NCBI GenBank assembly: GCA_026671195.1
Contig: JAPOHD010000030.1
Location: forward strand, 1 to 57,717
Source of the DNA: Draconibacterium aestuarii
GTDB taxonomy: Bacteria; Bacteroidota; Bacteroidia; Bacteroidales; Prolixibacteraceae
Length of the DNA stretch: 57,717 bases
Direction of reading: 5' to 3'
Shown here: positions 1 to 8,103 of the stretch, in pieces
How positions within the stretch are numbered: position 1 is the stretch's first letter
Layout: each line of letters starts with the position of its first letter
Program-made: the position numbers and the translations under genes
The notes under the pieces: generated by a model
The model's database searches: none
Seen by the model: only the letters and a program-made list of their open reading frames with translations
Told to the model about the DNA's origin: nothing

Positions 1-53
1 CAGCTATTAAGCCAGAAAACAAGCCAGAAAAGTTTGAATCGCAACTAAAGTGA
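1..53 (+). CDS. C-terminal tail of an unidentified plus-strand gene (partial)
   Basis: Reading from base 3, an open frame gives a charged tail (AIKPENKPEKFESQLK) that ends in TGA at 51-53. It would be the end of a gene that starts outside the window and converges on the minus-strand block. A second frame from base 1 is also open to a TAA at 46-48, so the frame choice rests only on the more protein-like composition. Nothing can be said about function. If real, it marks the left boundary of the co-directional pectin locus. Confidence 0.35.
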   Translation, partial: AIKPENKPEKFESQLK

Positions 54-119
54 CCAAAAATTTGCACTAAAAATCCAATTCTTTATTGAGAATTACTCAT
101 TTTAAATCAACTTGCGGAT

Positions 120-281
120 TTAAGGTAAAAACCAGGGGCACATTGGCGACGACCAGGTTGGATTCACTTTCATGGTGTGAACATGCACATCGAAAATTGG
201 TTTGTGCGTTACTTTTTCCTGAGCACCAGCAAGAATGTTAAGGCTAATCAGGAGGATAAATAAAAGATTCGTTTTTTTCAT
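120..281 (-). pseudogene. Truncated N-terminus of an amidohydrolase-type protein
   Basis: This 53-codon frame starts with ATG at 281, only 9 bp after the DUF1593 gene ends, and stops at TAA 120-122. It has a lipid-free signal peptide (MKKTNLLFILLISLNILAGA) followed by IFDVHVHTMK. The His-x-His of that motif is the metal-binding signature found at the first strand of amidohydrolase-superfamily TIM barrels. The remaining several hundred residues of such an enzyme are absent, and the next 120 bases show no continuation. I read it as the surviving start of a deleted or truncated hydrolase at the end of the operon. A secreted short peptide is a less likely alternative. Confidence 0.5.
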
Positions 282-290
282 TTAAAGGTT

Positions 291-1793
291 TTATTTGATT
301 TCGATAACAATTCGCTGAAAACGGTTTAATACAGGCTCGCCCGTATCTTCTACTTCGAGAATTAAATGGATGGTTTGACCGGTAATGGCATCATCTGGCA
401 CCGTGAATTCTGTCGCCTTCGATGTTGGGCTGCTGACGGTTACCTCGACTGGATAAGTACCTGCTTCTTTGTAATTCCACCATTTGTAGTTTAGTTCGTC
501 CTCATCCGGATCGCTTGCACTACTGGTTAATTTTACTGTATCTCCAGCGGAAGCAGAAATTTCGTTTTTGTCCACTTCAACCAACGGCGGATGATTTGCA
601 TTCTCGTAGTTTTGTACACACCAATCGGCACGCGTAGCAAAATCGTTTTGTAATACTTTGAACCACCTGGTTTGCGAATACATAGGATCCTGTTTGTTCG
701 TTGCCGGATTAAAATCTGTTACATCCATTCCGTCTTCCCACCGCAATGGATTTTCGGCCGATTGTTTAAAGCGTCCGCCCAGTCCACCATAAGTAGGATC
801 GTCGAACTTTTGCAATCCAAAGTTAAGCAGGTACAAATACGAAGGTGAATCGCCTTCAGAGATAAAATCATACTGGTCGCGCCCGTTCTTTTTAGCTTCT
901 TCCAAATTCCCATGAGTATGTTCAGTATCTCCTTCGATTTTCTGACCATCTCCCCACAAAAAATAATTATCCATTAAGGGTCCGTGACCAAATTTTATAT
1001 TCTCTGAAAACCATGCTCCGCGTAAGTATTTTCTTAAATTTTCGGGTTCAACACGTGGCCATGCATAAGCAAAACACCAAAATTGCGACGCGTTATAAAC
1101 CACCCGAACTTCGGGCCAGTTGGGGGCAATGTATTTTCTATAGGTCGCATCCTGATCGAGAATGGTGTAAATAAAAGTTTTGGCTGAAACCTTTTTATAC
1201 ACATCTTCCCAGCCCAGCTTACCTTTGTATTCTTCTTCAATCGATTTTAAAGCCCTGGCGAGCGTATTGGTTCCTCCCCAAATCTGAACATAAACGGGTT
1301 GGTCATCGTCATCCAATAAACTATTTTTGATAAATTCCGAACCTTCTGTGATCTTTTCCATTTCACCCTCAAAATCGATGTTTCCCACCCGAATTATACT
1401 TTTCAGGTATTCAGGAGTAGGATAATTCGGATCATGTTTTACCAAACTCGGATAAACACTGGCATATTTGTCAATCATTTCCTGCATCCAGGTGGTACCG
1501 CACCAGCGCAAATCTGTTTTAGCGCCGTACATACGTTTTGTCATGTCCATTTCGGAAGTAAACAAAGTACCTTTGCCATCGCCTTTGTAATGCCACATGG
1601 AACTGCTGTATACCAGTCCCTCCACATCAAGTTCGTTTGTATACAACAGAAAACGAATAAACGAATCCATGTCGTCAACTTCTCCGTCGGTAGTAACAAT
1701 GGTTCGCGGTTTCTGCTGCGCTTCGGTATGAAAATTAAAAACCGGAAATACCAGTAAAAAAGATATCAGATATAAAGAAATAGTTTTTTCCAT
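291..1793 (-). CDS. DUF1593 (Sde182-like, nucleoside-hydrolase-fold) secreted protein
   Basis: The 500-residue product has a signal peptide (cleaved near TEAQQ, residue 26). Its first domain, roughly 30-400, opens with IVTTDGEVDDMDSFIR. This acidic cluster resembles the calcium-binding DxDxxxDD loop of nucleoside hydrolases, and it is typical of DUF1593 proteins related to the Saccharophagus cellulose-binding protein Sde182. Residues about 405-500 form an Ig/cadherin-like sandwich (DPDEDELNYKWW), the usual C-terminal partner. Members recur in plant cell wall loci and probably hydrolyse a glycosidic or N-ribosyl-like bond, but no substrate is established. The stop lies 1 bp from the ATG region of the upstream esterase, consistent with one transcript. 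Confidence 0.8.
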   Translation of the reverse strand: MEKTISLYLISFLLVFPVFNFHTEAQQKPRTIVTTDGEVDDMDSFIRFLLYTNELDVEGLVYSSSMWHYKGDGKGTLFTSEMDMTKRMYGAKTDLRWCGTTWMQEMIDKYASVYPSLVKHDPNYPTPEYLKSIIRVGNIDFEGEMEKITEGSEFIKNSLLDDDDQPVYVQIWGGTNTLARALKSIEEEYKGKLGWEDVYKKVSAKTFIYTILDQDATYRKYIAPNWPEVRVVYNASQFWCFAYAWPRVEPENLRKYLRGAWFSENIKFGHGPLMDNYFLWGDGQKIEGDTEHTHGNLEEAKKNGRDQYDFISEGDSPSYLYLLNFGLQKFDDPTYGGLGGRFKQSAENPLRWEDGMDVTDFNPATNKQDPMYSQTRWFKVLQNDFATRADWCVQNYENANHPPLVEVDKNEISASAGDTVKLTSSASDPDEDELNYKWWNYKEAGTYPVEVTVSSPTSKATEFTVPDDAITGQTIHLILEVEDTGEPVLNRFQRIVIEIK

Positions 1794-1794
1794 T

Positions 1795-2667
1795 TTACTC
1801 GATATTTGTCAGCCATTCATAAAAACGATCGATCCACATATCGGTTGGTGCATTTTGTTTTTGCATACCAAATCCATGTCCACCTTTACGGTAAATGTGC
1901 AATTCCGCCGATTTTCCGACATTTGTCCATGCATTGTATAAACGGGTACAGTGCGTTTGAAATCCAAAAGTATCATCGGTAGCAGCTGCAATAAAAATGG
2001 CAGGAGCATCATCAGGAACCACCGGATTACCGAAACTTCCCACATACGGATAAATTGGAGCTGCAAAATTGGGACGACTTTTTTCATCGTATTTAAAAGC
2101 CACGCCGGCGGTAACTGTTCCACCAGCCGAAAATCCCATAATACCAATTTCATCGGCTTTTAAATTCCATTCTGCAGCATGCTCACGAACGTAAGAAACA
2201 GCAGCTTTCCCATCTTCAATTGCCATGCCTACAACCGGCTCAATATCTTTGTTGAATTTATCAGTATTGGGTTGTTTTTGCATAAATTCCTGCATTGGAT
2301 TATCGGTAAGACAATGTTCCGTGCGGTATTTCAAAACAAAGGCTGTAATACCTTTTTCGTTTAACCACTTCGCAACGTCGTAACCTTCATTTTTCATCGA
2401 AAGAAAATGAAATCCTCCACCCGGGCATACAACTACAGCCTGACCGGTTGCAATTTCAGCCTTAGCTTCAAACACAATTAATTCGGGATCTACAATGTTA
2501 TAGATAAACTCTGCAGGTCCCATTTTCATTATTTCCTCGTTCCACTCCCAACTTTCAGAACCCGGTGCAGATCCTTCGTATAATCGGATCGTTTTGTTTT
2601 GTGCTAAAGCATAGTTAAAAACAAGCAGCACAAAAACAACCAGACTTGTAATCTTTTGAAACTTCAT
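1795..2667 (-). CDS. Secreted alpha/beta hydrolase, acetyl-esterase-like
   Basis: The 290-residue product has a signal peptide (cut after ALAQ, residue 23) and a single alpha/beta-hydrolase domain. Visible elements are the oxyanion loop VVCPGGGFHFLS (79-90), the nucleophile Ser180 in GFSAGG, an acid at Asp231 or Asp232 and His264 in GGHGFG. The CPGGGF loop and GFSAGG elbow place it with the BD-FAE/Axe-like carbohydrate esterases common in Bacteroidota PULs, which remove acetyl groups from xylan or pectin. Periplasmic removal of acetyl groups before backbone cleavage is the likely role. The gene sits 12 bp from the upstream CE1-like esterase and 1 bp from DUF1593, so all three are probably cotranscribed. 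Confidence 0.82.
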   Translation of the reverse strand: MKFQKITSLVVFVLLVFNYALAQNKTIRLYEGSAPGSESWEWNEEIMKMGPAEFIYNIVDPELIVFEAKAEIATGQAVVVCPGGGFHFLSMKNEGYDVAKWLNEKGITAFVLKYRTEHCLTDNPMQEFMQKQPNTDKFNKDIEPVVGMAIEDGKAAVSYVREHAAEWNLKADEIGIMGFSAGGTVTAGVAFKYDEKSRPNFAAPIYPYVGSFGNPVVPDDAPAIFIAAATDDTFGFQTHCTRLYNAWTNVGKSAELHIYRKGGHGFGMQKQNAPTDMWIDRFYEWLTNIE

Positions 2668-2679
2668 TTGATTCGTATT

Positions 2680-3534
2680 TTAAATTCCACGGAAACAATT
2701 ACTTACAAACGGCAAAGCAATATACAAAGCCGAATGCCAGTATTCCCAGGTGTGGCCACCATCGCGAACACGGAGCTGATATGGAATTTGCTTCGCACGC
2801 AAAGCAGCAATAAATTCCATATTCGGATCGAAAGTAAAATCATCGTCACCACAATCAATAAACCAGTTTACTGTTTTAAGCGCTTCAACTGTTTGTGCAT
2901 CGGCATTCTGAATTATTTTTACACAATTATGCTCTTCAACCAGTGTTTGGAGTCGCTCTTGAACCGGATCATTTTTATCTAAAAAGGGCAAATCCTGACG
3001 GTACAAATATCCGCTCATTTCGTAAGCTGCACAAAACAGCTCGGGATGACTGGTGGCATACACAACCGTTCCTCCACCTCCCATCGACAAACCTGCGATG
3101 GCACGATGCTTTTTATCGCCAATTACCCGGTAATTGCTTTCGATAAACGGAATCATTTCTTCGAAAAAATAATCCTGAAAACGCCATTCCGGATGATTAA
3201 AATAATTCATAAAAGTTTTTCCTGCTTCCGGACAAACTATGATCATTTCGCAGGCTTCATTTGAATCCATTAACTGATTGGCTACATCGCCAACATGTCC
3301 GCGGCCCGGCCAGTCTTTATGGCTTCCTCCGCCTCCGTGCAGGAGGTAAAGTACTGGATATGTTTTGTCGGTGTTTGTTGCATACGATTTGGGTAAATAA
3401 ATGGAATATTCCCTGTCTTCGTTTAAAATCTTGCTGGGCATGGTTTTATACTCCACTTTTCCCTGAGGAGGAAATTGTGCAAACGATACAACATAAGCAG
3501 TCACAAAAAGTACAAGAAAGATTAGTTTTTTCAT
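2680..3534 (-). CDS. CE1-like esterase (feruloyl/acetyl esterase type), secreted
   Basis: I start it at ATG 3534, which gives 284 residues with a signal peptide (MKKLIFLVLFVTAYVVSFAQ). The upstream in-frame TTG at 3552 only adds a hydrophilic stub. The fold is the esterase-D/CE1 alpha/beta hydrolase: oxyanion LLHGGGGSHKDW, nucleophile Ser150 in GLSMGG, acid near Asp231 (CGDDDF) and His261 in GGHTWEYW. GGHTWEYW near the C-terminus is characteristic of CE1 feruloyl and acetyl esterases. In this pectin setting it probably removes feruloyl or acetyl groups from side-chain sugars in the periplasm. It is the first gene after the 3821-3874 terminator, so it may head its own transcript. Confidence 0.82.
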   Translation of the reverse strand: MKKLIFLVLFVTAYVVSFAQFPPQGKVEYKTMPSKILNEDREYSIYLPKSYATNTDKTYPVLYLLHGGGGSHKDWPGRGHVGDVANQLMDSNEACEMIIVCPEAGKTFMNYFNHPEWRFQDYFFEEMIPFIESNYRVIGDKKHRAIAGLSMGGGGTVVYATSHPELFCAAYEMSGYLYRQDLPFLDKNDPVQERLQTLVEEHNCVKIIQNADAQTVEALKTVNWFIDCGDDDFTFDPNMEFIAALRAKQIPYQLRVRDGGHTWEYWHSALYIALPFVSNCFRGI

Positions 3535-3552
3535 TGGTATTAGTTTATTCAA

Positions 3553-3950
3553 ATTAGTTCAGTTAATGTACAATTACAACACAATTTCAGACGATTTAAA
3601 CGGTGCGCAACATGTAGTCAGACTATTAAAACATCAATGCGTTTAATTGACACATACTCCAAAAATAAAGAAAATTATTAAAGCATTGAATTTGAGACAG
3701 AAAAAATATCTTTCTTCAATCTTTTATACACCGAAGTTGAAAGACAGATTAATGAATAATTCGGGAAACCATTCGATACACTATTCAACATTGGGGCACT
3801 TAAGCGAAAATGAGGACACAAAAAATCCTTTGAACAACTTTCTTTATTCAGATAAAGTTCTCCAAAGGATTTTTAGAATGTAAATACTGATCGCCTTCCT
3901 TTACAAATTACCTTTTCTCTTAATTTGCAATAAAGAAATAAAGGTAATTT
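3553..3950. other. Gene-free stretch between two transcription units
   Basis: This roughly 400-bp gap holds the strong hairpin listed separately at 3821-3874 and, on its left side, probably the promoter of the esterase-DUF1593 unit. Near the esterase start the minus strand reads ACTAATTTGAA, one base short of the Bacteroidota -7 consensus TAnnTTTG. I see no convincing partner TTTG, so I do not call a promoter. The 78-codon plus-strand frame here overlaps the hairpin and looks non-coding. Confidence 0.5.
3821..3874 (-). terminator. Long hairpin terminator after the pectinesterase-like gene
   Basis: A perfect 12-bp inverted repeat (AAAAATCCTTTG at 3821-3832 against CAAAGGATTTTT at 3863-3874) encloses a second 6-bp stem (AACTTT 3836-3841 with AAAGTT 3854-3859). 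In the minus direction the stem ends in GGATTTTTT, which is a rho-independent layout lying 77 bp after the 3951 stop codon. The plus direction also shows a T-run, so it could act both ways. Confidence 0.75.
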
Positions 3951-6494
3951 CTATTCCCATTCAATACTTAAATCCTTAATTAAAGTGGCTCCACTTCCCA
4001 CAGTGCCGGTATGTTGAAATCCAAACCCACCAAACTTATTCGGAGTGATTGGTGTTCTCAAGTCCATCTCCTGTAAAACTTCAGGACGGTTTGGTGTTAC
4101 AAAATACTCGGCAGGAGTTTTGGCATGTGCAAGTAATTTATTGCCTTTTGCTTCAACTGTTATCATACACGGAGTACGATAGCACGATGTGGAAACAGCG
4201 TCGCCAATTGGTTTCGCATTGCCATTTTCATATTCCACAAAAACACAATCAATTGCATCGTGGTATTTTGTAGTTCGAATTAAACGCAGGGCATAACCAT
4301 TTAATGTTTTTGTATCGAATTTTATAAAAATATCCATGTATTGAGCACGGGCACTGCTAAATCCTTGTCCTGCAGTTTTTGCAGGGCAGGCTGTAAAACT
4401 CACTTTCATATTGCCAAAGGAATTTCCAACCGGAGTGCACCTTAAACGCGCTCCTTTGGTTGCCTGAACCAAACCGGTATCGAGTGATGCACCGTTAACA
4501 CCGGGTCCGTAATACCAGGCGTCTTTTGTGGTATCGGCTTCCCAATCGTAAAAGTGCGTGTCTTCGGGAGCATAACAATCGAGTGTCCAAAAACCGGGAA
4601 GAACCGCCGACTGATATTTGGTCGACAAGGTCTGAAGATCAGGTTGCAGGATGTTACTTTTTGTTTGAATATCTGCACCCGAAATCTGCTTGTTAAAAAC
4701 GCTTGCTACAGGAGTACCCGGTTTACAACGCAAATGGTTAGGAGCCACAGTGGCCATAATATAATATCCTAGGTCGGCAGCAGTGATTGTATATTCCCAA
4801 TTGGGGCTGTTAAACCGGGAGACTTGCACTTCTATCGGATTTTTTCCACTTGCATCGGAACAACGGTACCACGATACCAGTGATTGATCTTCAAATCGCA
4901 TATCCAGTTTATAAGTCACCGCCAATTTCCCGTCTGTTTTCTTTACAATTTGTGGAAGTTCACTAAATTTTGGTGCTTCAAGAAAAGACGGTTTCACATA
5001 AATAACACTTGCAGCTTCTAATCCCTCAGGAGTATAAGCAACAATAACAACCTCTTTCGTTTCGTCTTTCTCATTGGTGAGAATAACTTCGCAAGTACCA
5101 TTATTTCCAGGTTTTAAAGTAACCAGCTCGTCGTATTCAAGTGCCACTTTCCAGCTGATATTCTCAGCTTTTATTTCGTAGTTTCCATATTTGAGTAGCT
5201 GTGCCGACAACACCACCGATTCTTTGCCGGTTTCAATACTTACACGTGTGGGCTGAACTTTTAACTGTGTTGGCAAGTCATGATAGCTTTGCTTATTTTC
5301 CTTTTCTGCAGCTACTACCCTATTTTTTATATTCATTGGATCCCAATCGTCATCACCACGCAAAAGATTGTAAATATTATAAACTACTTCCCCCTTGTAT
5401 TCAAAACGATAGGCATTCAGAATGTTTTTGTCTTTCATTTCAACAGTTGCATACGGATGGTGCGAATCAATAAATACCGGAGCACCGTTTAACTGATTGT
5501 TGAATTGATAATGGCGCTCTTCCGTTGGTGTTTTTTCTTTCCAGCCCCAATACGATGTGTAGTCAGCTTCCATACTGCAATCGACCACAGTAATCGGACC
5601 GCCGCCTTTAATTAGGTACTGTTCGCCACGTGTAAATGATTTTATATTGCAATTGAGAAAAACAGCACCGGTACCCACGGTGTGCCCAAAAGGTTTACCA
5701 CTGTAAAATTCAAAAGTACAATCAAGATAAACCGCACTTCCGTTCAGGGCGTCATCGGTTGATTCAAAATGGCAATGATCGAAAAGCGTACGCTTGCTTC
5801 CCCAGAAAGGCCCCGTATTCAGACGGCTTATAAAATGAGTATTGCGGGCAAATATCTTATCGCCACGGCTAAATGCCAACTGCGCCTGCACAATGGCAGA
5901 ACCTCTTTTCCTGCGGTTTAGCTCGGGCTTCAAAGGGAAAACCAAATCGATATTACAGAAATTTCCAATAGTAACATTCTCGGTACTTGTTCCGTTGCCA
6001 ATAATGTTAAACATGGTAAAATTTCCTTTCGAGCCCATGGTTTGGCCTCGGTTACATGCCAATACAACATTTTCAGGATTTGTATTTAATCCATAAAACT
6101 TTAACCATTCACATTCAATTTCCAAACCGAAAGGTGTACCTCCCACTTGTTTTGGCAAACGAATTTCAGGATCATCAGGATTATCGATCCAGTAAACGTA
6201 TGGCGCAATGTATAAAACCATTGGATCGTCCTCTGTTCCATTGCTTAAATGTTTGGCAGCTTCATTAACCGAATTGTACACATACTTGTAGTTTTCCAAA
6301 TCCTTGTCAGAAAATTGCCCATCAATAAAAAATGCTTTTGGCCCCAGTTCAATTTTTTTATTCTCATAGATAATGTAATCGCCTTTAAAATCAATTGGAT
6401 TTTTAATATCTAAACTTGAATAGTTTATCTGCTTTTGCGAAAAAGTAACAAGATAAAAGAGACTTAAAACAATGGCCGTTAGGAAAGTTTTCAT
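3951..6494 (-). CDS. Secreted beta-helix protein with pectinesterase-like layout
   Basis: The 847-residue product has a signal peptide (MKTFLTAIVLSLFYLVTFSQ). Residues ~100-370 form a right-handed beta-helix with repeated N/C-ladder turns. One block runs DDALNGSAVYLDC, then PFGHTVGTGAVFLNC. This spacing parallels the CE8 pectin methylesterase core, where the order is DAL, a cysteine turn, the GTVDFIFG motif and AVFxNC, but the catalytic Asp of DFIFG is not conserved. Residues ~410-600 look Ig-like, and ~630-847 look like a concanavalin/LamG sandwich ending SIEWE. It is 46 bp from PL10 and ahead of a terminator. The likely role is pectin demethylation or deacetylation; a lyase of the beta-helix clan remains possible. 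Confidence 0.6.
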   Translation of the reverse strand: MKTFLTAIVLSLFYLVTFSQKQINYSSLDIKNPIDFKGDYIIYENKKIELGPKAFFIDGQFSDKDLENYKYVYNSVNEAAKHLSNGTEDDPMVLYIAPYVYWIDNPDDPEIRLPKQVGGTPFGLEIECEWLKFYGLNTNPENVVLACNRGQTMGSKGNFTMFNIIGNGTSTENVTIGNFCNIDLVFPLKPELNRRKRGSAIVQAQLAFSRGDKIFARNTHFISRLNTGPFWGSKRTLFDHCHFESTDDALNGSAVYLDCTFEFYSGKPFGHTVGTGAVFLNCNIKSFTRGEQYLIKGGGPITVVDCSMEADYTSYWGWKEKTPTEERHYQFNNQLNGAPVFIDSHHPYATVEMKDKNILNAYRFEYKGEVVYNIYNLLRGDDDWDPMNIKNRVVAAEKENKQSYHDLPTQLKVQPTRVSIETGKESVVLSAQLLKYGNYEIKAENISWKVALEYDELVTLKPGNNGTCEVILTNEKDETKEVVIVAYTPEGLEAASVIYVKPSFLEAPKFSELPQIVKKTDGKLAVTYKLDMRFEDQSLVSWYRCSDASGKNPIEVQVSRFNSPNWEYTITAADLGYYIMATVAPNHLRCKPGTPVASVFNKQISGADIQTKSNILQPDLQTLSTKYQSAVLPGFWTLDCYAPEDTHFYDWEADTTKDAWYYGPGVNGASLDTGLVQATKGARLRCTPVGNSFGNMKVSFTACPAKTAGQGFSSARAQYMDIFIKFDTKTLNGYALRLIRTTKYHDAIDCVFVEYENGNAKPIGDAVSTSCYRTPCMITVEAKGNKLLAHAKTPAEYFVTPNRPEVLQEMDLRTPITPNKFGGFGFQHTGTVGSGATLIKDLSIEWE

Positions 6495-6540
6495 TCAATT
6501 TCTTATTTAATTCATTATCTAAATTTATTTTAATCTTTTT

Positions 6541-7743
6541 TTACCTGCTGAACACCGAATGCTCCGGCACCCATTTTTTCTGCCATTCGGGATATTTATC
6601 CAACACTTCCTGAGGTGCGTAAGTATACCAGCCATAACCGGCCCGGCGCTCTCTGCTTACTTCTGCCATTGAATACAAAAATTTACTGTTACGGTCGCAG
6701 AACAAAGGCCTTCCGGTTTCAAGTTCGTAAAACCGAGTCCAGATTGGCGGTGCTGATTCGTCAGTCACCACCTTTTTATCCATGGTAACCGTTTTGTATT
6801 TCGATTCCATTGGCTCAGCCTTAAACATTTCAACACGTGTGTTGTAAATCCGCGAATCGGCAAACCATTTTACGGCATTTTGTACAGCCGCAATTATTTG
6901 CTTGTCAGGTTGATCAATATTCATTAGAAACAGTACAACCGAAACACTTTCTCCGTTACAAATGCTTGGTGGTTCAAATGCGCGCGCCCAGGCCGGCGAT
7001 AAGTCAACTTCATCGTGTTGCTGACACCAAACCGTTGGTTTTCCATTTAATTCAATCTGCATGGCCAAAATACATTCGAGGCCCTTTTTGTATGCTGTCT
7101 CTACCTTTTGGAACGTTTTTGCACTTACAAAGTCGTATTTTGGATCTTTATTTAAAACCTGTTGTAAAAGCTCCATAATTCCCATGTAGGCACCATCGTT
7201 AAACGTTATTCGTCTGCTGTAATCTCCTTTTTCGAGTGGATAATACTGCGGCCAGCCTCCATTTTTGTATTGCGCTTCCAAAACATAATCGATCCCCTTT
7301 AAACAAGCCTTTTTGTATTTTTCAATTTTTGTTTGAGCATAAACTTCAGCCAAATAATTGATGTGAGAAAAACCTGTAGAATTATCAAAAGTGGTATGGT
7401 CTTCGTTTTTGGCATGCAAAACATTTTCTCTTTGTTCTTCAGTAAGAATAGCCTGCATATCGTAATTTTTGGGCCAGCCACCGTTATTTCGCTGAAATAA
7501 CAGAACATTGTCTGCAATTTTTGTAATCTCGTTTGCGTTGTACCGTGGTTTTTCCGGCAAGGGATTTATAATGTTTCCATCATCTTTTATACCATACCAA
7601 TGTCCGGCGCTGCTTCTAAACGGAAGCAAATCAATTGCCTGGTATTCTTTCTCCTGTGCCACTGTTTGATAATAGCCTCCAACCAAAACAAACAGTACTA
7701 ATACAATTCGGAGATATTGCAATTTTATGCTTTTGTTTCTCAT
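6541..7743 (-). CDS. pelA: PL10 pectate lyase
   Basis: The 400-residue product has a signal peptide (to VAQ, residue 30) and an (alpha/alpha)3-type PL10 catalytic domain. Family hallmarks are all present: NGGWPKN (87-93), DHTTFDNSTG (115-124), NGGWPQYYPL (161-170), RRITFNDGAYM (177-187), and ARAFEPPSICNGES (253-266), which carries the conserved Arg. PL10 enzymes cleave polygalacturonate by calcium-dependent beta-elimination to give 4,5-unsaturated oligogalacturonides. Without a lipobox or sorting domain it is probably periplasmic and acts on imported oligomers. It follows the GH43 reading frame with a 15-bp gap and precedes the pectinesterase-like gene, consistent with paired de-esterification and cleavage. 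Confidence 0.92.
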   Translation of the reverse strand: MRNKSIKLQYLRIVLVLFVLVGGYYQTVAQEKEYQAIDLLPFRSSAGHWYGIKDDGNIINPLPEKPRYNANEITKIADNVLLFQRNNGGWPKNYDMQAILTEEQRENVLHAKNEDHTTFDNSTGFSHINYLAEVYAQTKIEKYKKACLKGIDYVLEAQYKNGGWPQYYPLEKGDYSRRITFNDGAYMGIMELLQQVLNKDPKYDFVSAKTFQKVETAYKKGLECILAMQIELNGKPTVWCQQHDEVDLSPAWARAFEPPSICNGESVSVVLFLMNIDQPDKQIIAAVQNAVKWFADSRIYNTRVEMFKAEPMESKYKTVTMDKKVVTDESAPPIWTRFYELETGRPLFCDRNSKFLYSMAEVSRERRAGYGWYTYAPQEVLDKYPEWQKKWVPEHSVFSR

Positions 7744-7758
7744 GCGATTTCGATTATT

Positions 7759-8103
7759 TTAAGGTTTTCTGTATACAAAATTATCAAAGCGAACTTCGCC
7801 TGCTCCGTAAGCAAAAAGTCCGGCACGCAGACTCAGAAATTCGCCAAAAACGTTGTGATTAAATCCACTGGCTTCAATGGTTCGTTCCACTCTTGTCCAG
7901 TCTTTACCATTCGCACTGAAGTAAAAACTAACTTCCTGCCCATCGTTCAATATGCGTAAAAAACCCTGGTCACCCAGGTTATTCCTTTCGCTAATTTTTG
8001 CACTTTGCCTGTTGTACACGGTAAACCTGTCTTTATTAACTGTTATTCGCATATTTCCTTTTTCGTTGTAATACAAACAAAGACCGGCTGTTACATCCTC
8101 GTC
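7759..8103 (-). pseudogene. Out-of-frame C-terminal domain of the GH43 gene
   Basis: The frame running from DEDVTAGLCLYYNEKGNMR to VRFDNFVYRKP at 7759 is the concanavalin-like sandwich (GH43_C2, beta-xylosidase C-terminal type) that normally ends this kind of GH43. It has no start codon of its own; the first start-like codon is an internal TTG at 8076. The upstream frame stops at 8091 after DLQSTRM. Adding one base near 8104-8106 would give DLQS-DEDVTAGL, restoring a product of about 520 residues. This is therefore a one-base deletion in the gene or an assembly error, not a separate gene. Confidence 0.8.

Noticed and set aside
1434-1757. 107-codon plus-strand frame opposite DUF1593
   Set aside because: Antisense shadow of the DUF1593 gene.
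3535-3600. Promoter with TAnnTTTG near the CE1-like start
   Set aside because: Only a one-base-short -7 match was visible and no spaced TTTG, so evidence was too weak.
3647-3883. Plus-strand frame of 78 codons
   Set aside because: It overlaps the 3821-3874 hairpin, has no recognised domain and opposes the operon direction.
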